Positions 1 through 8,822 of a DNA stretch of 64,000 nucleotides are shown in pieces. The notes under the pieces are model-generated. The model did not search any database. It was not told the origin of the DNA and saw only the letters and a program-made list of their open reading frames with translations. Positions within the stretch are counted from its first letter, which is position 1. Each line of letters opens with the position of its first letter. The position numbers were made by a program, and so were the translations under genes. Source of the stretch: Actinomycetes bacterium (GTDB lineage: Bacteria > Actinomycetota > Acidimicrobiia > Acidimicrobiales > Acidimicrobiaceae); the NCBI GenBank assembly GCA_021819725.1, contig JAKAQR010000012.1, positions 12,734 to 76,733 of the forward strand. Reading direction: 5' to 3'.

Positions 1-106
1 CACCGTCACTGTCGACCGCGGCTTTCTGGGTTGACGGCTGCCAACCCAGAACAAGGGAATCACCGAGCACGATAAGTCCGAAACCAGCTTTGCGCGCGGA
101 ATCCAC
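1..106 (-). CDS. Partial 5' end of an unidentified gene
   Basis: A minus-strand frame opens at a GTG at position 106 and stays open to the window edge, giving about 35 residues. An in-frame stop lies just upstream of the GTG, which limits the choice of start. The visible N-terminus contains the stretch LIVLGDSLVLG, whose GDSL box resembles block I of SGNH/GDSL hydrolases. That alone does not identify a family. It would follow the aminotransferase after 16 nt, consistent with co-transcription. No strong ribosome binding site is visible. Confidence 0.35.
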   Translation of the reverse strand, partial: MDSARKAGFGLIVLGDSLVLGWQPSTQKAAVDSDG

Positions 107-122
107 CGGGTACTATCATGGC

Positions 123-1382
123 TCAACTGGACAGGGAGGACTCCCACTCCGCAAGGGAGGTCATGACAATCTGGCCCAACTCCTCTAACTGCCCCGGCTC
201 AATGATCAGCGGCGGCGAGAAGGCGAGACCCTGACCCAACACCCGGGTGATGAGACCATTCCGGCGGACAATGCCTGCCAATCGATCAACCGCTGAGGTA
301 TCTTTGGAGCGCACCTGAGGAGCTACCTCCACGGCCGCCAGTAGACCCACACCACCGCGTACCTCGGAGATGGAGGGGAATTGCAGCGCAGGCCGCAGGC
401 TCGCTAGTAGCGTACCCTCAAGCAGCGCACCCCGCTCCAGGATTCCCTCCTCCTCAAGTATCTGACAATTCCTCATCCCAGCCGCCGTGCAAGTGGGATG
501 CCCACCATAGGTGGGACCATGTCGAAATACAGGAGAGTCCTTGCGAGCAAAAGGTGCGGCGACATGCTCGGCAACAACGACGCCACCAAGCGGTAAATAT
601 CCACTCGTTACCCCTTTGGCGAAGGTGATAAGGTCAGGGGAGATCTCAAAGCGCTCGACTCCAAACCAGCTCCCCAATCTTCCGAATCCGCAGATGACGG
701 AGTCCGCGATCAAGAGCACCCCGTGTCGATCACAGATCTCCCTCAACGAGGTGAAATAACCGGGTGGAGGAGGATATACTCCGCCAGCACCGATGACTGG
801 CTCGGCGATCACCGCCGCGACGTGCTCCTCGCCGAGGCGAACGATCTCCGCCTCAACCGCCTCAACCTCATCGTAGGGAACCCGATAGGTGTCCGGTATC
901 AGCTCGCCAAACCCCTGGCGGTTGGCATCGATACCTCCGACCGACGTCCCAAAACCCCACGTTCCGTGATAACCATTCACCCGAGAAATAATGGCTGTTC
1001 TCTCCGGATGGCCAAGTTCAAACTGATAACGGCGTGCCAACTTAATCGCCGTCTCGACGGCATCACCCCCACCTTGCACAAAGAAAATCTGTGCATCCTT
1101 CATCGGCGCCCGCTCAGAGAGAAAAGTAGCGAGCTCCTCCGCTGGTCGATTCGAGAAGTTGCCAAAAGTCGAGTAGCCAGCAAGTTTCTTTGCCTGTGCA
1201 TAGATGGCATCGGCTATCTCAGTTCGGCCGTGGCCAATGTTGGCGTACCAAAGTGCTGCAGTACCATCAAGGTAGCGTCTTCCAGCCTCGTCATAGACGT
1301 AGACGCCTTCACCATGATCAAAGATGACCGGGTCATGACTCGCCTGATAAAGTTGTCCAAAAGGATGCCAGTAGTTGCTCAT
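123..1382 (-). CDS. Class III (omega) aminotransferase, PLP-dependent
   Basis: This 419-residue protein has the normal length and fold order of class III aminotransferases, which move an amino group from an omega-amine or diamine to pyruvate or a 2-oxo acid in the cytosol. The PLP lysine is about K256 in LITFAKGVTSGYLPLGG, and the cofactor-ring Asp is about D227. Two signature positions are unusual: the run after the Asp reads ADSVICGFGR where most members have ADEV, and the phosphate-binding segment is QGGGDAVETAIK instead of a GS(E/D)A type. The ATG is preceded by GAGGAGAACCT, a good ribosome binding site. The substrate cannot be fixed; beta-alanine, putrescine or another omega-amine would all fit. 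Confidence 0.85.
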   Translation of the reverse strand: MSNYWHPFGQLYQASHDPVIFDHGEGVYVYDEAGRRYLDGTAALWYANIGHGRTEIADAIYAQAKKLAGYSTFGNFSNRPAEELATFLSERAPMKDAQIFFVQGGGDAVETAIKLARRYQFELGHPERTAIISRVNGYHGTWGFGTSVGGIDANRQGFGELIPDTYRVPYDEVEAVEAEIVRLGEEHVAAVIAEPVIGAGGVYPPPPGYFTSLREICDRHGVLLIADSVICGFGRLGSWFGVERFEISPDLITFAKGVTSGYLPLGGVVVAEHVAAPFARKDSPVFRHGPTYGGHPTCTAAGMRNCQILEEEGILERGALLEGTLLASLRPALQFPSISEVRGGVGLLAAVEVAPQVRSKDTSAVDRLAGIVRRNGLITRVLGQGLAFSPPLIIEPGQLEELGQIVMTSLAEWESSLSS

Positions 1383-1418
1383 AGGTTCTCCTCGCGTCGC
1401 TAGCGTGTGGCCAGATGC

Positions 1419-3104
1419 TTAGGAGTCTAGAACTCCTCCGAGCTGGACCCGGTTTCGCCCCCGCGCCTTAGCGTCGTAGAGAGCGGAGTCCGCCATACGC
1501 AGCAGCTCCTCGATGAGCCCCCTGGGGGAGAATCGACGCACTGTGGGAGAGGCTACCGCCACACCAATCGAGGCGGTGATCGCATCCTCCGTATTGGGCA
1601 CCGAGACCGACGCGAGCACCATCCGGAGGGACTCAGCGAGGCTCAGTGCCTGAACCTGGTCAACGCCAGTCAAGAAGACGACAAACTCCTCGCCGCCAAA
1701 TCGCGCGACGACATCTTGCGTGCGTAGCCGATTTTGAATATTGAGCGCAGCCTCCTTGATGACGAGGTCACCGATCGAATGCCCGAAGCGATCGTTGACC
1801 ACTTTGAAGTGGTCAAGGTCAATGAACATGGCTGCCATCTCAAAACCGCCACCGCGAGCATTGACCACGAGTCGCTCAGCGAGCGACCAAAAGCTCCTAC
1901 GGTTCATCAATCCCGTTAGTGGATCAGTCTCTGCAAGCTCTCGCAAGAGATCGTACTGCATCATCTGTGACACGGCAATACCTGCCTGGTCCGCAAAGAA
2001 CTCCAGGGCCTGAACCTGTTCAAGGTCTGGGAACCGTCCATCGCCTGGCTCGTCGGCCGAAATCACCCCCAGGAGTTGCCCAGATTCGATGATAGGAATC
2101 GTCAGTGAGTCTCTAGGATCCCAAAGATCGCCTCCCTCCTCCACATGCGGCCGATCAGGTATCGAGAGTTGGCGACCTAGTTGATCGGGCAATGGATACT
2201 TGCGGTGATCGAAGAGGTAGGATCGTGACAGCCGCATTTGCGGTTGCATAATCTCGGCAAAGCGGCTGAGTTCGATCGGACCGCTCTCATTGAGTCGCGC
2301 TCGCTCATCCTGTTCGATCCCAGAGGTCACCCGCAGCTCTAGGTTGTCGTCACTGCGCAGATAGATGGCCGAACGGCGAAAACCACCAGCCGAGGTGACT
2401 GCGTCCGCTGTCGTCTGCAAAATCTCCTCCAGTTGACCCGCACGCTGAACATCATTACTCGCGCGGAAGAGCTCACTCAACCGCTCTCGTTGTGCAGTCA
2501 GAATCCGCAGCTGCGCATCCGCGTAGCTGCGATTCTCGTGTAGTTGAATGGCGAGCGAAGCAAAGTGCGCTAGCGTCGCGATAAGAATAGAACGCTCCAG
2601 CGTTGGCACTCTCCCATCGAGTGGATCATCAGGGAAGACCACACCAAAAATCTCAGCAGGCGGCCGGTAGAGTGGAGCGATCAACAGCGAACGCGACTGC
2701 CACTGACCGCCGGGCACCGATGGCTCCGTTGCGACCACCGAGCCACGCTCCACTAACGTCTCAAGTAACGGCTCCGAACCTTCCACCCAGTAGATCTCAC
2801 CGATCCGGTGTGCCACCCCAAGAAGCTCCTCCAGCTCTCCCAGAGGCATCGAGTAGTCGTGAAAATCCTCCATCTTCAGGTCGCCACGGATACTTGTCAT
2901 CGCCTTGATGCGAAAACGTCCGTCACCTTCGAGAATCGCGACAGAGGTGGACCCAAATCCCAGAACCTCGCAGGTCGTCTGCGTAATTTTGCGTAAGAGT
3001 TCATTACGATCGGTGGTCACGCTCAGATCCCGGGCAACACTAAGTACCTTTTGCAATCTTCTCTCGATATCTGAGAGCTCATCCGTCACTACATGCATTT
3101 TCAT
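1419..3104 (-). CDS. GAF-GAF-GGDEF diguanylate cyclase
   Basis: The protein has about 561 residues. Two GAF-like sensor domains (about 20-190 and 215-380) precede a GGDEF domain (about 390-555), so it is predicted to make cyclic di-GMP from two GTP in response to a cytosolic signal. The active-site motif is GGEEF, and an RTQD sequence five residues before it matches the RxxD product-inhibition I-site, so an active, feedback-controlled enzyme is likely. No membrane segment is seen. I chose the ATG at 3104 because GAGGGA lies 5 nt upstream; an upstream TTG in frame is less likely. It sits alone between the aminotransferase and the mycofactocin genes. Confidence 0.88.
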   Translation of the reverse strand: MKMHVVTDELSDIERRLQKVLSVARDLSVTTDRNELLRKITQTTCEVLGFGSTSVAILEGDGRFRIKAMTSIRGDLKMEDFHDYSMPLGELEELLGVAHRIGEIYWVEGSEPLLETLVERGSVVATEPSVPGGQWQSRSLLIAPLYRPPAEIFGVVFPDDPLDGRVPTLERSILIATLAHFASLAIQLHENRSYADAQLRILTAQRERLSELFRASNDVQRAGQLEEILQTTADAVTSAGGFRRSAIYLRSDDNLELRVTSGIEQDERARLNESGPIELSRFAEIMQPQMRLSRSYLFDHRKYPLPDQLGRQLSIPDRPHVEEGGDLWDPRDSLTIPIIESGQLLGVISADEPGDGRFPDLEQVQALEFFADQAGIAVSQMMQYDLLRELAETDPLTGLMNRRSFWSLAERLVVNARGGGFEMAAMFIDLDHFKVVNDRFGHSIGDLVIKEAALNIQNRLRTQDVVARFGGEEFVVFLTGVDQVQALSLAESLRMVLASVSVPNTEDAITASIGVAVASPTVRRFSPRGLIEELLRMADSALYDAKARGRNRVQLGGVLDS

Positions 3105-3192
3105 CAGTTCCCTCGGTGTACAATCGGGCAAAACAACACTTCGCTTGAATCAGACCACAAGCTTTCCTACACCGAGCCTCAGACACCATCGA

Positions 3193-4359
3193 TTATGGCT
3201 CTTCATCGAGACCTACGAGTGACGTGACATTGGCATGCTGGCGATGATGGGGTAACAGAGCGTCTTCGCGAACCTCGGTATCACCTCGCTTGGTACGACG
3301 CGTGTGATCGAGGAGGCGTCGTGGCGTGGGAAGCATCACAGGATTCGTGACAGAGCGGACACAGGATGGGTCAGCCCCAGCCAACGACCTCCCGGTAAAG
3401 AACTTTGCCGCCAAACACCCGCCATGGCAACGCGCATACGCTGTACAGCTTCGACATCCCTCGGCTGGCGCCTCGGCACGAAGCTCTCGAAACAGTGGTG
3501 CATCACGCCATATGGTCATCAATCGATCATTACGCAGTGAACCAGCACGGAAATCAGGGTGAATCGTAAAAGGGCAAGCGTAGACGTCACCCACCGGATC
3601 GATCAAACAGACCACCCTACCGGCCCCGCAGAAATTGAGGCCGGGCAGGGAGGTCCCCAAAGGGTTCAGATGGAAAAAGGAGTCCGCCGTCTGGATCTCA
3701 GGGTGTCGAAGAAGATAGTCGTAGAGGAGGCGCTGTTCGCCATCATCGAGCGCCAACTCCTCATAACAATCCTGAGCTCTCCCCGATGGCCGAAGACGCG
3801 TCAGTCGAAGCTGCGCACCAAAGCGCGTCCCAAGCGCCTGGAGTGCATCGAGTTGAATGATCGAGCCCTTGGTGACCACAACGGAAAGTTTGGTACCTTG
3901 CACACCAGCTTTCGCAAGGTTCTCAAGTGCCCATATCGCACGGTCAAAGCTACCGACCCCCCGAATCGCGTCATTGACTGAAGCCGTCGCTCCGTCAACC
4001 GAGACCTGAACGTTACAGTACTGCAACTTCGCAATCCTGCGAGCAGCCTCCTGATTCAAACGAGTACCATTGGTCGAGAACTTCACACCAAGACCAACAG
4101 CATCCGCATACTCGATGATCTCAAAAAAACTCGGATGCAACATCGGTTCTCCACCGCCGATATTGAGGTAGAAGACGCCCATTGCGTGCAGATCATCTAA
4201 CACATCTCGACATGCTTCAAAATCCAGCTCGCCAGGGTCAGGTCTCCCTGATGACGAAAGGCAATGTCGACATGAGAGGTTACATGCCCACGTCAACTCC
4301 CAAGTGAGACAGAGTGGAGATGATAGGCCTCCCATCAACGATTCACGGACACTGCTCAC
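3193..4359 (-). CDS. mftC: Mycofactocin radical SAM maturase MftC
   Basis: MftC oxidatively decarboxylates the C-terminal Tyr of the MftA peptide and then forms the Val-Tyr crosslink, the first committed steps of mycofactocin synthesis. The radical SAM cluster motif CNLSCRHC is at about residues 26-33 and a GGGEP motif follows. The C-terminal SPASM-like part carries further cysteines for auxiliary clusters, including CRSCTAYARCHGGC. The length of 388 residues is normal for the family. The GTG start overlaps the mftB stop (GTGA), and the order mftA-mftB-mftC supports the call over other SPASM enzymes. No mftD, mftE or mftF follows; the next gene downstream is the GGDEF protein. Confidence 0.92.
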   Translation of the reverse strand: MSSVRESLMGGLSSPLCLTWELTWACNLSCRHCLSSSGRPDPGELDFEACRDVLDDLHAMGVFYLNIGGGEPMLHPSFFEIIEYADAVGLGVKFSTNGTRLNQEAARRIAKLQYCNVQVSVDGATASVNDAIRGVGSFDRAIWALENLAKAGVQGTKLSVVVTKGSIIQLDALQALGTRFGAQLRLTRLRPSGRAQDCYEELALDDGEQRLLYDYLLRHPEIQTADSFFHLNPLGTSLPGLNFCGAGRVVCLIDPVGDVYACPFTIHPDFRAGSLRNDRLMTIWRDAPLFRELRAEAPAEGCRSCTAYARCHGGCLAAKFFTGRSLAGADPSCVRSVTNPVMLPTPRRLLDHTRRTKRGDTEVREDALLPHHRQHANVTSLVGLDEEP

Positions 4360-4715
4360 GGCACCTCAGCGTCCGTCAAGTACCGGGGCTCATCGTCCTC
4401 CTCCAAGGACTCCACGACGCCGGCCATCCGTAGTTGGAGTAGTACCTCTTCGACCTGACCCTCCGTCAAGTCAAGTGGTGCGAGTTCTATGATCGCCGAC
4501 GCACGGCCAACAAGCAGCTCAGGAAGGTGTGCCGCCGTTGCCGACTGCAAGAGGATCAGTCGCTGCTCACTGCGGTGATAGGCGATCGCGCCGAATCGCT
4601 CTGGACGCACCTGCACAGACGGCGACCACCGCCACCGCAACTCGCCTAATGCATCGGACTGCACGGGTGTCTTCCCCTCCCCTGCATCGGGGTCAGTAGA
4701 CGCCACAGATCCCAT
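4356..4715 (-). CDS. mftB: Mycofactocin chaperone MftB (PqqD-like)
   Basis: MftB is the PqqD-like peptide-binding protein that presents the MftA leader to MftC. The segment VRPERFGAIAYH followed by a leucine-rich helix and a C-terminal helical pair is typical of the family. At 119 residues it is slightly longer than usual because the first 20-30 residues are a low-complexity extension. If translation starts at the ATG at 4715, the gene overlaps the end of mftA by 23 nt in another frame; a later start would remove the overlap. It overlaps mftC by 4 nt, so the two are probably translationally coupled. Confidence 0.88.
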   Translation of the reverse strand: MGSVASTDPDAGEGKTPVQSDALGELRWRWSPSVQVRPERFGAIAYHRSEQRLILLQSATAAHLPELLVGRASAIIELAPLDLTEGQVEEVLLQLRMAGVVESLEEDDEPRYLTDAEVP

Positions 4716-4863
4716 CGATATCGATGATCTCTACGACGATAACCGGCTCGTCCGCACCTCCATCAACTTGGGGCTCCGACTGCCTGCGGGCCAGCTCGGC
4801 CTCGGGCACTGCCGTCGACACTGCCTCAGACTCGGACGATCCGACGTTCCTCTCCTCGACCAT
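4693..4863 (-). CDS. mftA: Mycofactocin precursor peptide MftA
   Basis: This 56-residue reading frame ends in EIIDIDGICGVY. The conserved C-terminus of MftA is IDGMCGVY, whose last Val-Tyr pair becomes the redox cofactor mycofactocin. The long acidic leader matches a PqqD-bound RiPP leader. Here Ile replaces the usual Met in the core. The ATG at 4863 has a GAGGGGAG ribosome binding site a few nt upstream. The peptide is below common ORF length cut-offs, but its position directly before mftB and mftC makes the call firm. The leader is longer than the roughly 30 residues of many MftA peptides. Confidence 0.95.
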   Translation of the reverse strand: MVEERNVGSSESEAVSTAVPEAELARRQSEPQVDGGADEPVIVVEIIDIDGICGVY

Positions 4864-4943
4864 ACTTCGCTCCCCTCATCTTGGTCTCGCTGTTCCAACA
4901 CACTCGCGCGAATGGATCCATTCGCATGCACAACCGCGCCTAT

Positions 4944-6506
4944 TCAGCCCAGCTCGGCCGACTCTCTGCGCAGCGACTCAAGGACCGGGACGGTCGCCTG
5001 TATCGCGCTGCGCTGACTGTAAAACGGTAGTGCTCGTAGCCCCCCAAGCTCCTCCCCTCCCCCAGCCCTGCCAGGACCACCATGAATTCCCTGCGGCATA
5101 ACCACACCGTGACCCGGATTGAGGGCTGCGGTAGCGCTGTTGAGCTGCGCAAGACGGCCGTGGAGTGATCCAAGAGCCACAGCCGTCTCAGCAAAGGCAG
5201 CATCGTCATCAGTTACTATCGTCGCTACAAGCGAACCTCGCCCCCTTCTCACCAACTCGATGCCCTCGCTCATACTTCGATATCCCATCAAAGCCACGCA
5301 AGGGCCAAAAACCTCAAGTTCGTGCACAAGCCTCGCTGAAGAGGGATCGCTGATCTGGATGAGTGCGGGTGCAACCACGGCTGCAACGTGCGGGTCGACG
5401 TCGATGAACTCCACCGAACTTGCCCCCGCGAGGAGGCTTTTACCCTCTTGCGCCAGCAACGCCGCACCTGCAATCACCGACTCCTGCTGCGCCCGCGACA
5501 CCAGGGGACCCATCTCGACCTCTGGATTCCTCGCATCTCCGATCTTCAATGAACTCATTCGTGCTACGAGTCGTTCGCTGATCGATCCCAATAACTCATC
5601 GGGTACGATGACCCTACGGATCGCGGTACATTTTTGACCAGCTTTGATGGTCATCTCCGTCACCACCGCATCCACCAGGCTCTCCACCGATGCTGCACTC
5701 AGATCTTCCAGTGCGAAGATCGCATTCAAAGAGTCCGCTTCAGCGTTGAACCGAGCTCCATGCGTGATGAGATGCCGGTTCGACCGCAGCATGATCGCAG
5801 TATCTGCAGACCCGGTAAAGGCGAGGGTATCCTCCTCCTCAACCATCTCTACGAGGTCACGACCACCAGCGCTCAACAACGACAGAACACCGTCGGGGAT
5901 CAAGTTCGCTTCATAGAGGTCGCGCACCATAAGATAGGCGACCAGTGCCGTTTGGGTCGCAGGCTTTGCCAGTGAGGGCATACCGGCCAACGTCGCGGTT
6001 GCTACCTTCTCGAACATGCCCCATGCAGGGAAGTTAAAGGCATTGATGCCGATGGCGATACCCTGGCGTGGGGTGAGTAGATGCGCTACCCGGTACTCCT
6101 CCGACCGCGTCATCTGTGCGAAGCCTGGCTCAATCAGCGTACGGCGATCGCCAAGCTCTTCACCGAGACCCGCATAGTAGCGAAGAACGGCGATGGCGCC
6201 ATCGATGTCAAAGACGGCATCGCGCTTGTTCGCTCCCATGTTTGCGAGAACAGCGTCATAGTAAGCTGGTCGCCCCTCTCGAAGCTTTTCAGCAAAACGC
6301 GCGAGAAGCGCTCCCCGCTCACGAAACGTCATCGCCCGAAGCTCAGCCCCGCCGGTACGGCGCGCCCAAGCAAGAGGCCCTGCAACGTCTACCCCATCGG
6401 CTGAACTCGATGCAACAGGAGCACCCGTCGCGGGATCTCGGAGTACGGTACCCTCACCGCTACCATCAACCCACTGGCCACCTAACAGATGTTTGACTCG
6501 CATCAT
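4944..6506 (-). CDS. PaaZ-type aldehyde dehydrogenase (stand-alone ALDH domain)
   Basis: The 520-residue protein resembles the N-terminal half of PaaZ, which oxidises 3-oxo-5,6-dehydrosuberyl-CoA semialdehyde in aerobic phenylacetate breakdown. Family-specific stretches are INAFNFPAWGM, FNAEADSLNA with the general base at about E256, KAGQKCTAIRR with the nucleophile at about C293, and HGGPGRAGGGEELGGLRA near the C-terminus. The MaoC-like oxepin-CoA hydrolase domain of full PaaZ is absent, and no other paa gene is in the window, so the substrate is uncertain. AGGAGG lies 8 nt before the ATG at 6506. The gene is 80 nt upstream of mftA on the same strand, suggesting a shared transcript. Confidence 0.8.
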   Translation of the reverse strand: MMRVKHLLGGQWVDGSGEGTVLRDPATGAPVASSSADGVDVAGPLAWARRTGGAELRAMTFRERGALLARFAEKLREGRPAYYDAVLANMGANKRDAVFDIDGAIAVLRYYAGLGEELGDRRTLIEPGFAQMTRSEEYRVAHLLTPRQGIAIGINAFNFPAWGMFEKVATATLAGMPSLAKPATQTALVAYLMVRDLYEANLIPDGVLSLLSAGGRDLVEMVEEEDTLAFTGSADTAIMLRSNRHLITHGARFNAEADSLNAIFALEDLSAASVESLVDAVVTEMTIKAGQKCTAIRRVIVPDELLGSISERLVARMSSLKIGDARNPEVEMGPLVSRAQQESVIAGAALLAQEGKSLLAGASSVEFIDVDPHVAAVVAPALIQISDPSSARLVHELEVFGPCVALMGYRSMSEGIELVRRGRGSLVATIVTDDDAAFAETAVALGSLHGRLAQLNSATAALNPGHGVVMPQGIHGGPGRAGGGEELGGLRALPFYSQRSAIQATVPVLESLRRESAELG

Positions 6507-6579
6507 TGCCCTAACCTCCTTGATTAACCCATGCCACAACCGGTCGATGGCGAGAACCGAACCGTTGTATCAACCCAGT

Positions 6580-7722
6580 CTATTCAACACCATGAAAACG
6601 TTCGTAAATACGCCGTGCAACCCCAAAGAGCTGCGATTCCCGATGGTCGACTGCGACCAGCTGCAGAGCAAACGGAACCGAACCGGCACTTCCGCGTCCC
6701 TGCAACCCATCCGCACCAATGTGAATCGGCAGCGTCAGGGCGGGGAAACCTAAATAGTTAAAAGGAAGTGTCAACTGGTTGACACCGGAGACATCAAGTG
6801 GCCACCGAGAGGGAACAGGCCGCGCTAGCGTTGGGAGTGCCACCACACCTTCGCCCATGCCGAGCCCTCGAAACCAACGCTCTCGTTGCTCCTCTCGCCG
6901 CTGGCATACTTGGCGGTAATCGGCCTCACTCACGTGTGCTGCACCACGAAGACGTGCTAGCCCTCGCGGATCGAGCCGGTGGGCCTGGGACAGATAGGGG
7001 CGCAATTGCCGATAGGCCTCCCATAGAAGTACCGTATTACCGTCCTCCCAGAGATGACCGAGCTCGAGCACCGGTATGGTGCGGACGGACATATCGATGG
7101 CTGCAAGCACATCGGAGACGACCGCGTCAAAGGATGGCACCCCGCAGTGCACCTGTGCAATCCATGTCGGCGTTGGACCTTCCAACACACCACCAATACC
7201 GACAAAGCCCCGTTCAAGATCGGCGATCGTGCGGGCGAGCACGCCGACGGTGTCCAAGCTCGGGGCTAACGCAGCACACCCGGTCTCATCGATCAGACCA
7301 TAGGTTGGTTTGAGACCTAGGACCCCACAGCACGCCGCCGGGATGCGTATGGATCCCCCGGTGTCGGTACCAACTCCAACCTCCGCCTCGCCAAGGGCGA
7401 CAGCAACGGCTGAACCACTCGAGGAGCCCCCAGGGATCAGATCCGGGGAACAGGGGTTGCTTGGGGTACCGAACCACGGATTGACCCCATGCACGCCAAA
7501 GGCAAACTCAACAAGGTTCGCCTTACCACGAATGAAGACCCCCGTCGCACGCAGTCGGGCTACCGCCACTGCGTCCCGCATGGCTGGCAACGCTCCGGAC
7601 GCGACCAGTCTAGAACCACAGGTGGTCGGCAATCCCTCAACGTCGAGCACGTCCTTCACAACGGCGTTTAACTTCCCTGCCTGATACGGCGCCACCTCAC
7701 CGATCATCCACGGATTGCTCAC
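6580..7722 (-). CDS. Amidase signature family hydrolase
   Basis: A 380-residue amidase of the AS family, which hydrolyses carboxamides with a Ser-cisSer-Lys triad. The Lys is about K23 in VVKDVLDVEG, the cis-Ser lies in PGGSSSGSAVAVA (about residues 97-109), and the nucleophile is about S124 in GTDTGGSIRIPA. The protein is shorter than GatA (about 480 residues) and no gatB or gatC is nearby, so it is probably a stand-alone amidase rather than a tRNA amidotransferase. It overlaps the upstream hydrolase gene by 4 nt (ATGA) and is 73 nt from the aldehyde dehydrogenase, inside the same probable operon. Substrate unknown. Confidence 0.85.
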   Translation of the reverse strand: MSNPWMIGEVAPYQAGKLNAVVKDVLDVEGLPTTCGSRLVASGALPAMRDAVAVARLRATGVFIRGKANLVEFAFGVHGVNPWFGTPSNPCSPDLIPGGSSSGSAVAVALGEAEVGVGTDTGGSIRIPAACCGVLGLKPTYGLIDETGCAALAPSLDTVGVLARTIADLERGFVGIGGVLEGPTPTWIAQVHCGVPSFDAVVSDVLAAIDMSVRTIPVLELGHLWEDGNTVLLWEAYRQLRPYLSQAHRLDPRGLARLRGAAHVSEADYRQVCQRREEQRERWFRGLGMGEGVVALPTLARPVPSRWPLDVSGVNQLTLPFNYLGFPALTLPIHIGADGLQGRGSAGSVPFALQLVAVDHRESQLFGVARRIYERFHGVE

Positions 7723-8822
7723 GAAAGATCAGCCTGCTCGCTACCGACATGAGCGATAGTACCGATGGTCGTCAAATGAGTTATCGATGGGGATATGCCG
7801 CGCACGTAGGTGGCAAGGAACGCGAGCGAAGTTTTGAGCACTGCCTGCTCATAGGCGTTTGTCTGCGTGTACGCCTCAAGATGGTCTGCGCCGAGGAGTT
7901 GCAAATAGACCTTAGGAGCTGGTGCTTGGTCGTAGATCTGAGTCGAGAGAGCCGGAGCATTGACCGTATCCGCCGTGCCTTGCGCCACCATGAGTGGCAT
8001 CGCGGGTGATGGGAAATATTCTCCCCCATACGGAGTAAATTCAGCCCCCGAGAGAATGATTGCCGCCTTCACCGCGGAGTCACGGCAGCAGGTGTTATCG
8101 GTGAAGGCTAACGTCGTGTCTCCACCATCACTCTGACCAGCGGCGGCGATCTCGTTCGTATTGACAAGCGCCGTCAACGGCGTCGATGGGTTCTGATTTA
8201 ACAACGCGACCTCGGCGATGGCGGCTCGCATATCACCTGGCTGATTGAGCATGTCAGACTCAAAGGCATCTGATAGCTCCGCATCCGAAAGATTTACCCC
8301 ATAATGAGCGATCGCCCACGCCGAGGAGAGAGGAAAGCGAGGTGCTGCTACTACGTATCCGTGACGCACCCATCCGCTGATCAGTGGCAGGTAGTTTGAT
8401 GGATCTACGTCGAACCCAGCCGCGAACACGATCAAGGGGTATGGAGAGCCCGCGCTGGCGGGATTCGCGTCTACCACAGGATTCACACTCGTGGTCTTCG
8501 TGGAGGGATAGTAGATGTGCAGAAGATAGCTTCTTGTCGAACAGGCCCCGGTCGACGGCACGCAGAGAATCCGCCCATCTTCGACCACGGTCGTAGAGTA
8601 CTCCCCAACACCACGGATAGGCGAGCTAATCGTCTGCGTCTCAACAGGCGGAATAGGTGTCGTCCCGGACGAACTTCCCGGTGCGGTCGTCGCGGTGGGG
8701 ACACTCAATCGGGCGGGGACGGTAGAGGATCGATTGGCGACAAACAACGCGGCGATTAAGACGACAACCGCTCCAACGATGCCGACTAATAACGTAGAAC
8801 GTGCAGGTTTACCTACTTGCAT
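7719..8822 (-). CDS. Membrane-anchored extracytoplasmic alpha/beta-hydrolase
   Basis: The first 30 residues form a signal-anchor (a basic start, then LLVGIVGAVVVLIAALFVA), followed by a Ser/Thr/Pro-rich linker to about residue 60 and an alpha/beta-hydrolase domain outside the membrane. The nucleophile elbow is GQSDGG (S231); D285 in GTADTV and H314 in GADHLEAY are probable triad partners. The domain resembles PAF-acetylhydrolase/dienelactone-hydrolase-like secreted esterases. Cysteines at about 87, 94, 245 and 246 could form disulfides. It overlaps rpiB by 14 nt and the amidase by 4 nt. Substrate unknown. Confidence 0.75.
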   Translation of the reverse strand: MQVGKPARSTLLVGIVGAVVVLIAALFVANRSSTVPARLSVPTATTAPGSSSGTTPIPPVETQTISSPIRGVGEYSTTVVEDGRILCVPSTGACSTRSYLLHIYYPSTKTTSVNPVVDANPASAGSPYPLIVFAAGFDVDPSNYLPLISGWVRHGYVVAAPRFPLSSAWAIAHYGVNLSDAELSDAFESDMLNQPGDMRAAIAEVALLNQNPSTPLTALVNTNEIAAAGQSDGGDTTLAFTDNTCCRDSAVKAAIILSGAEFTPYGGEYFPSPAMPLMVAQGTADTVNAPALSTQIYDQAPAPKVYLQLLGADHLEAYTQTNAYEQAVLKTSLAFLATYVRGISPSITHLTTIGTIAHVGSEQADLS

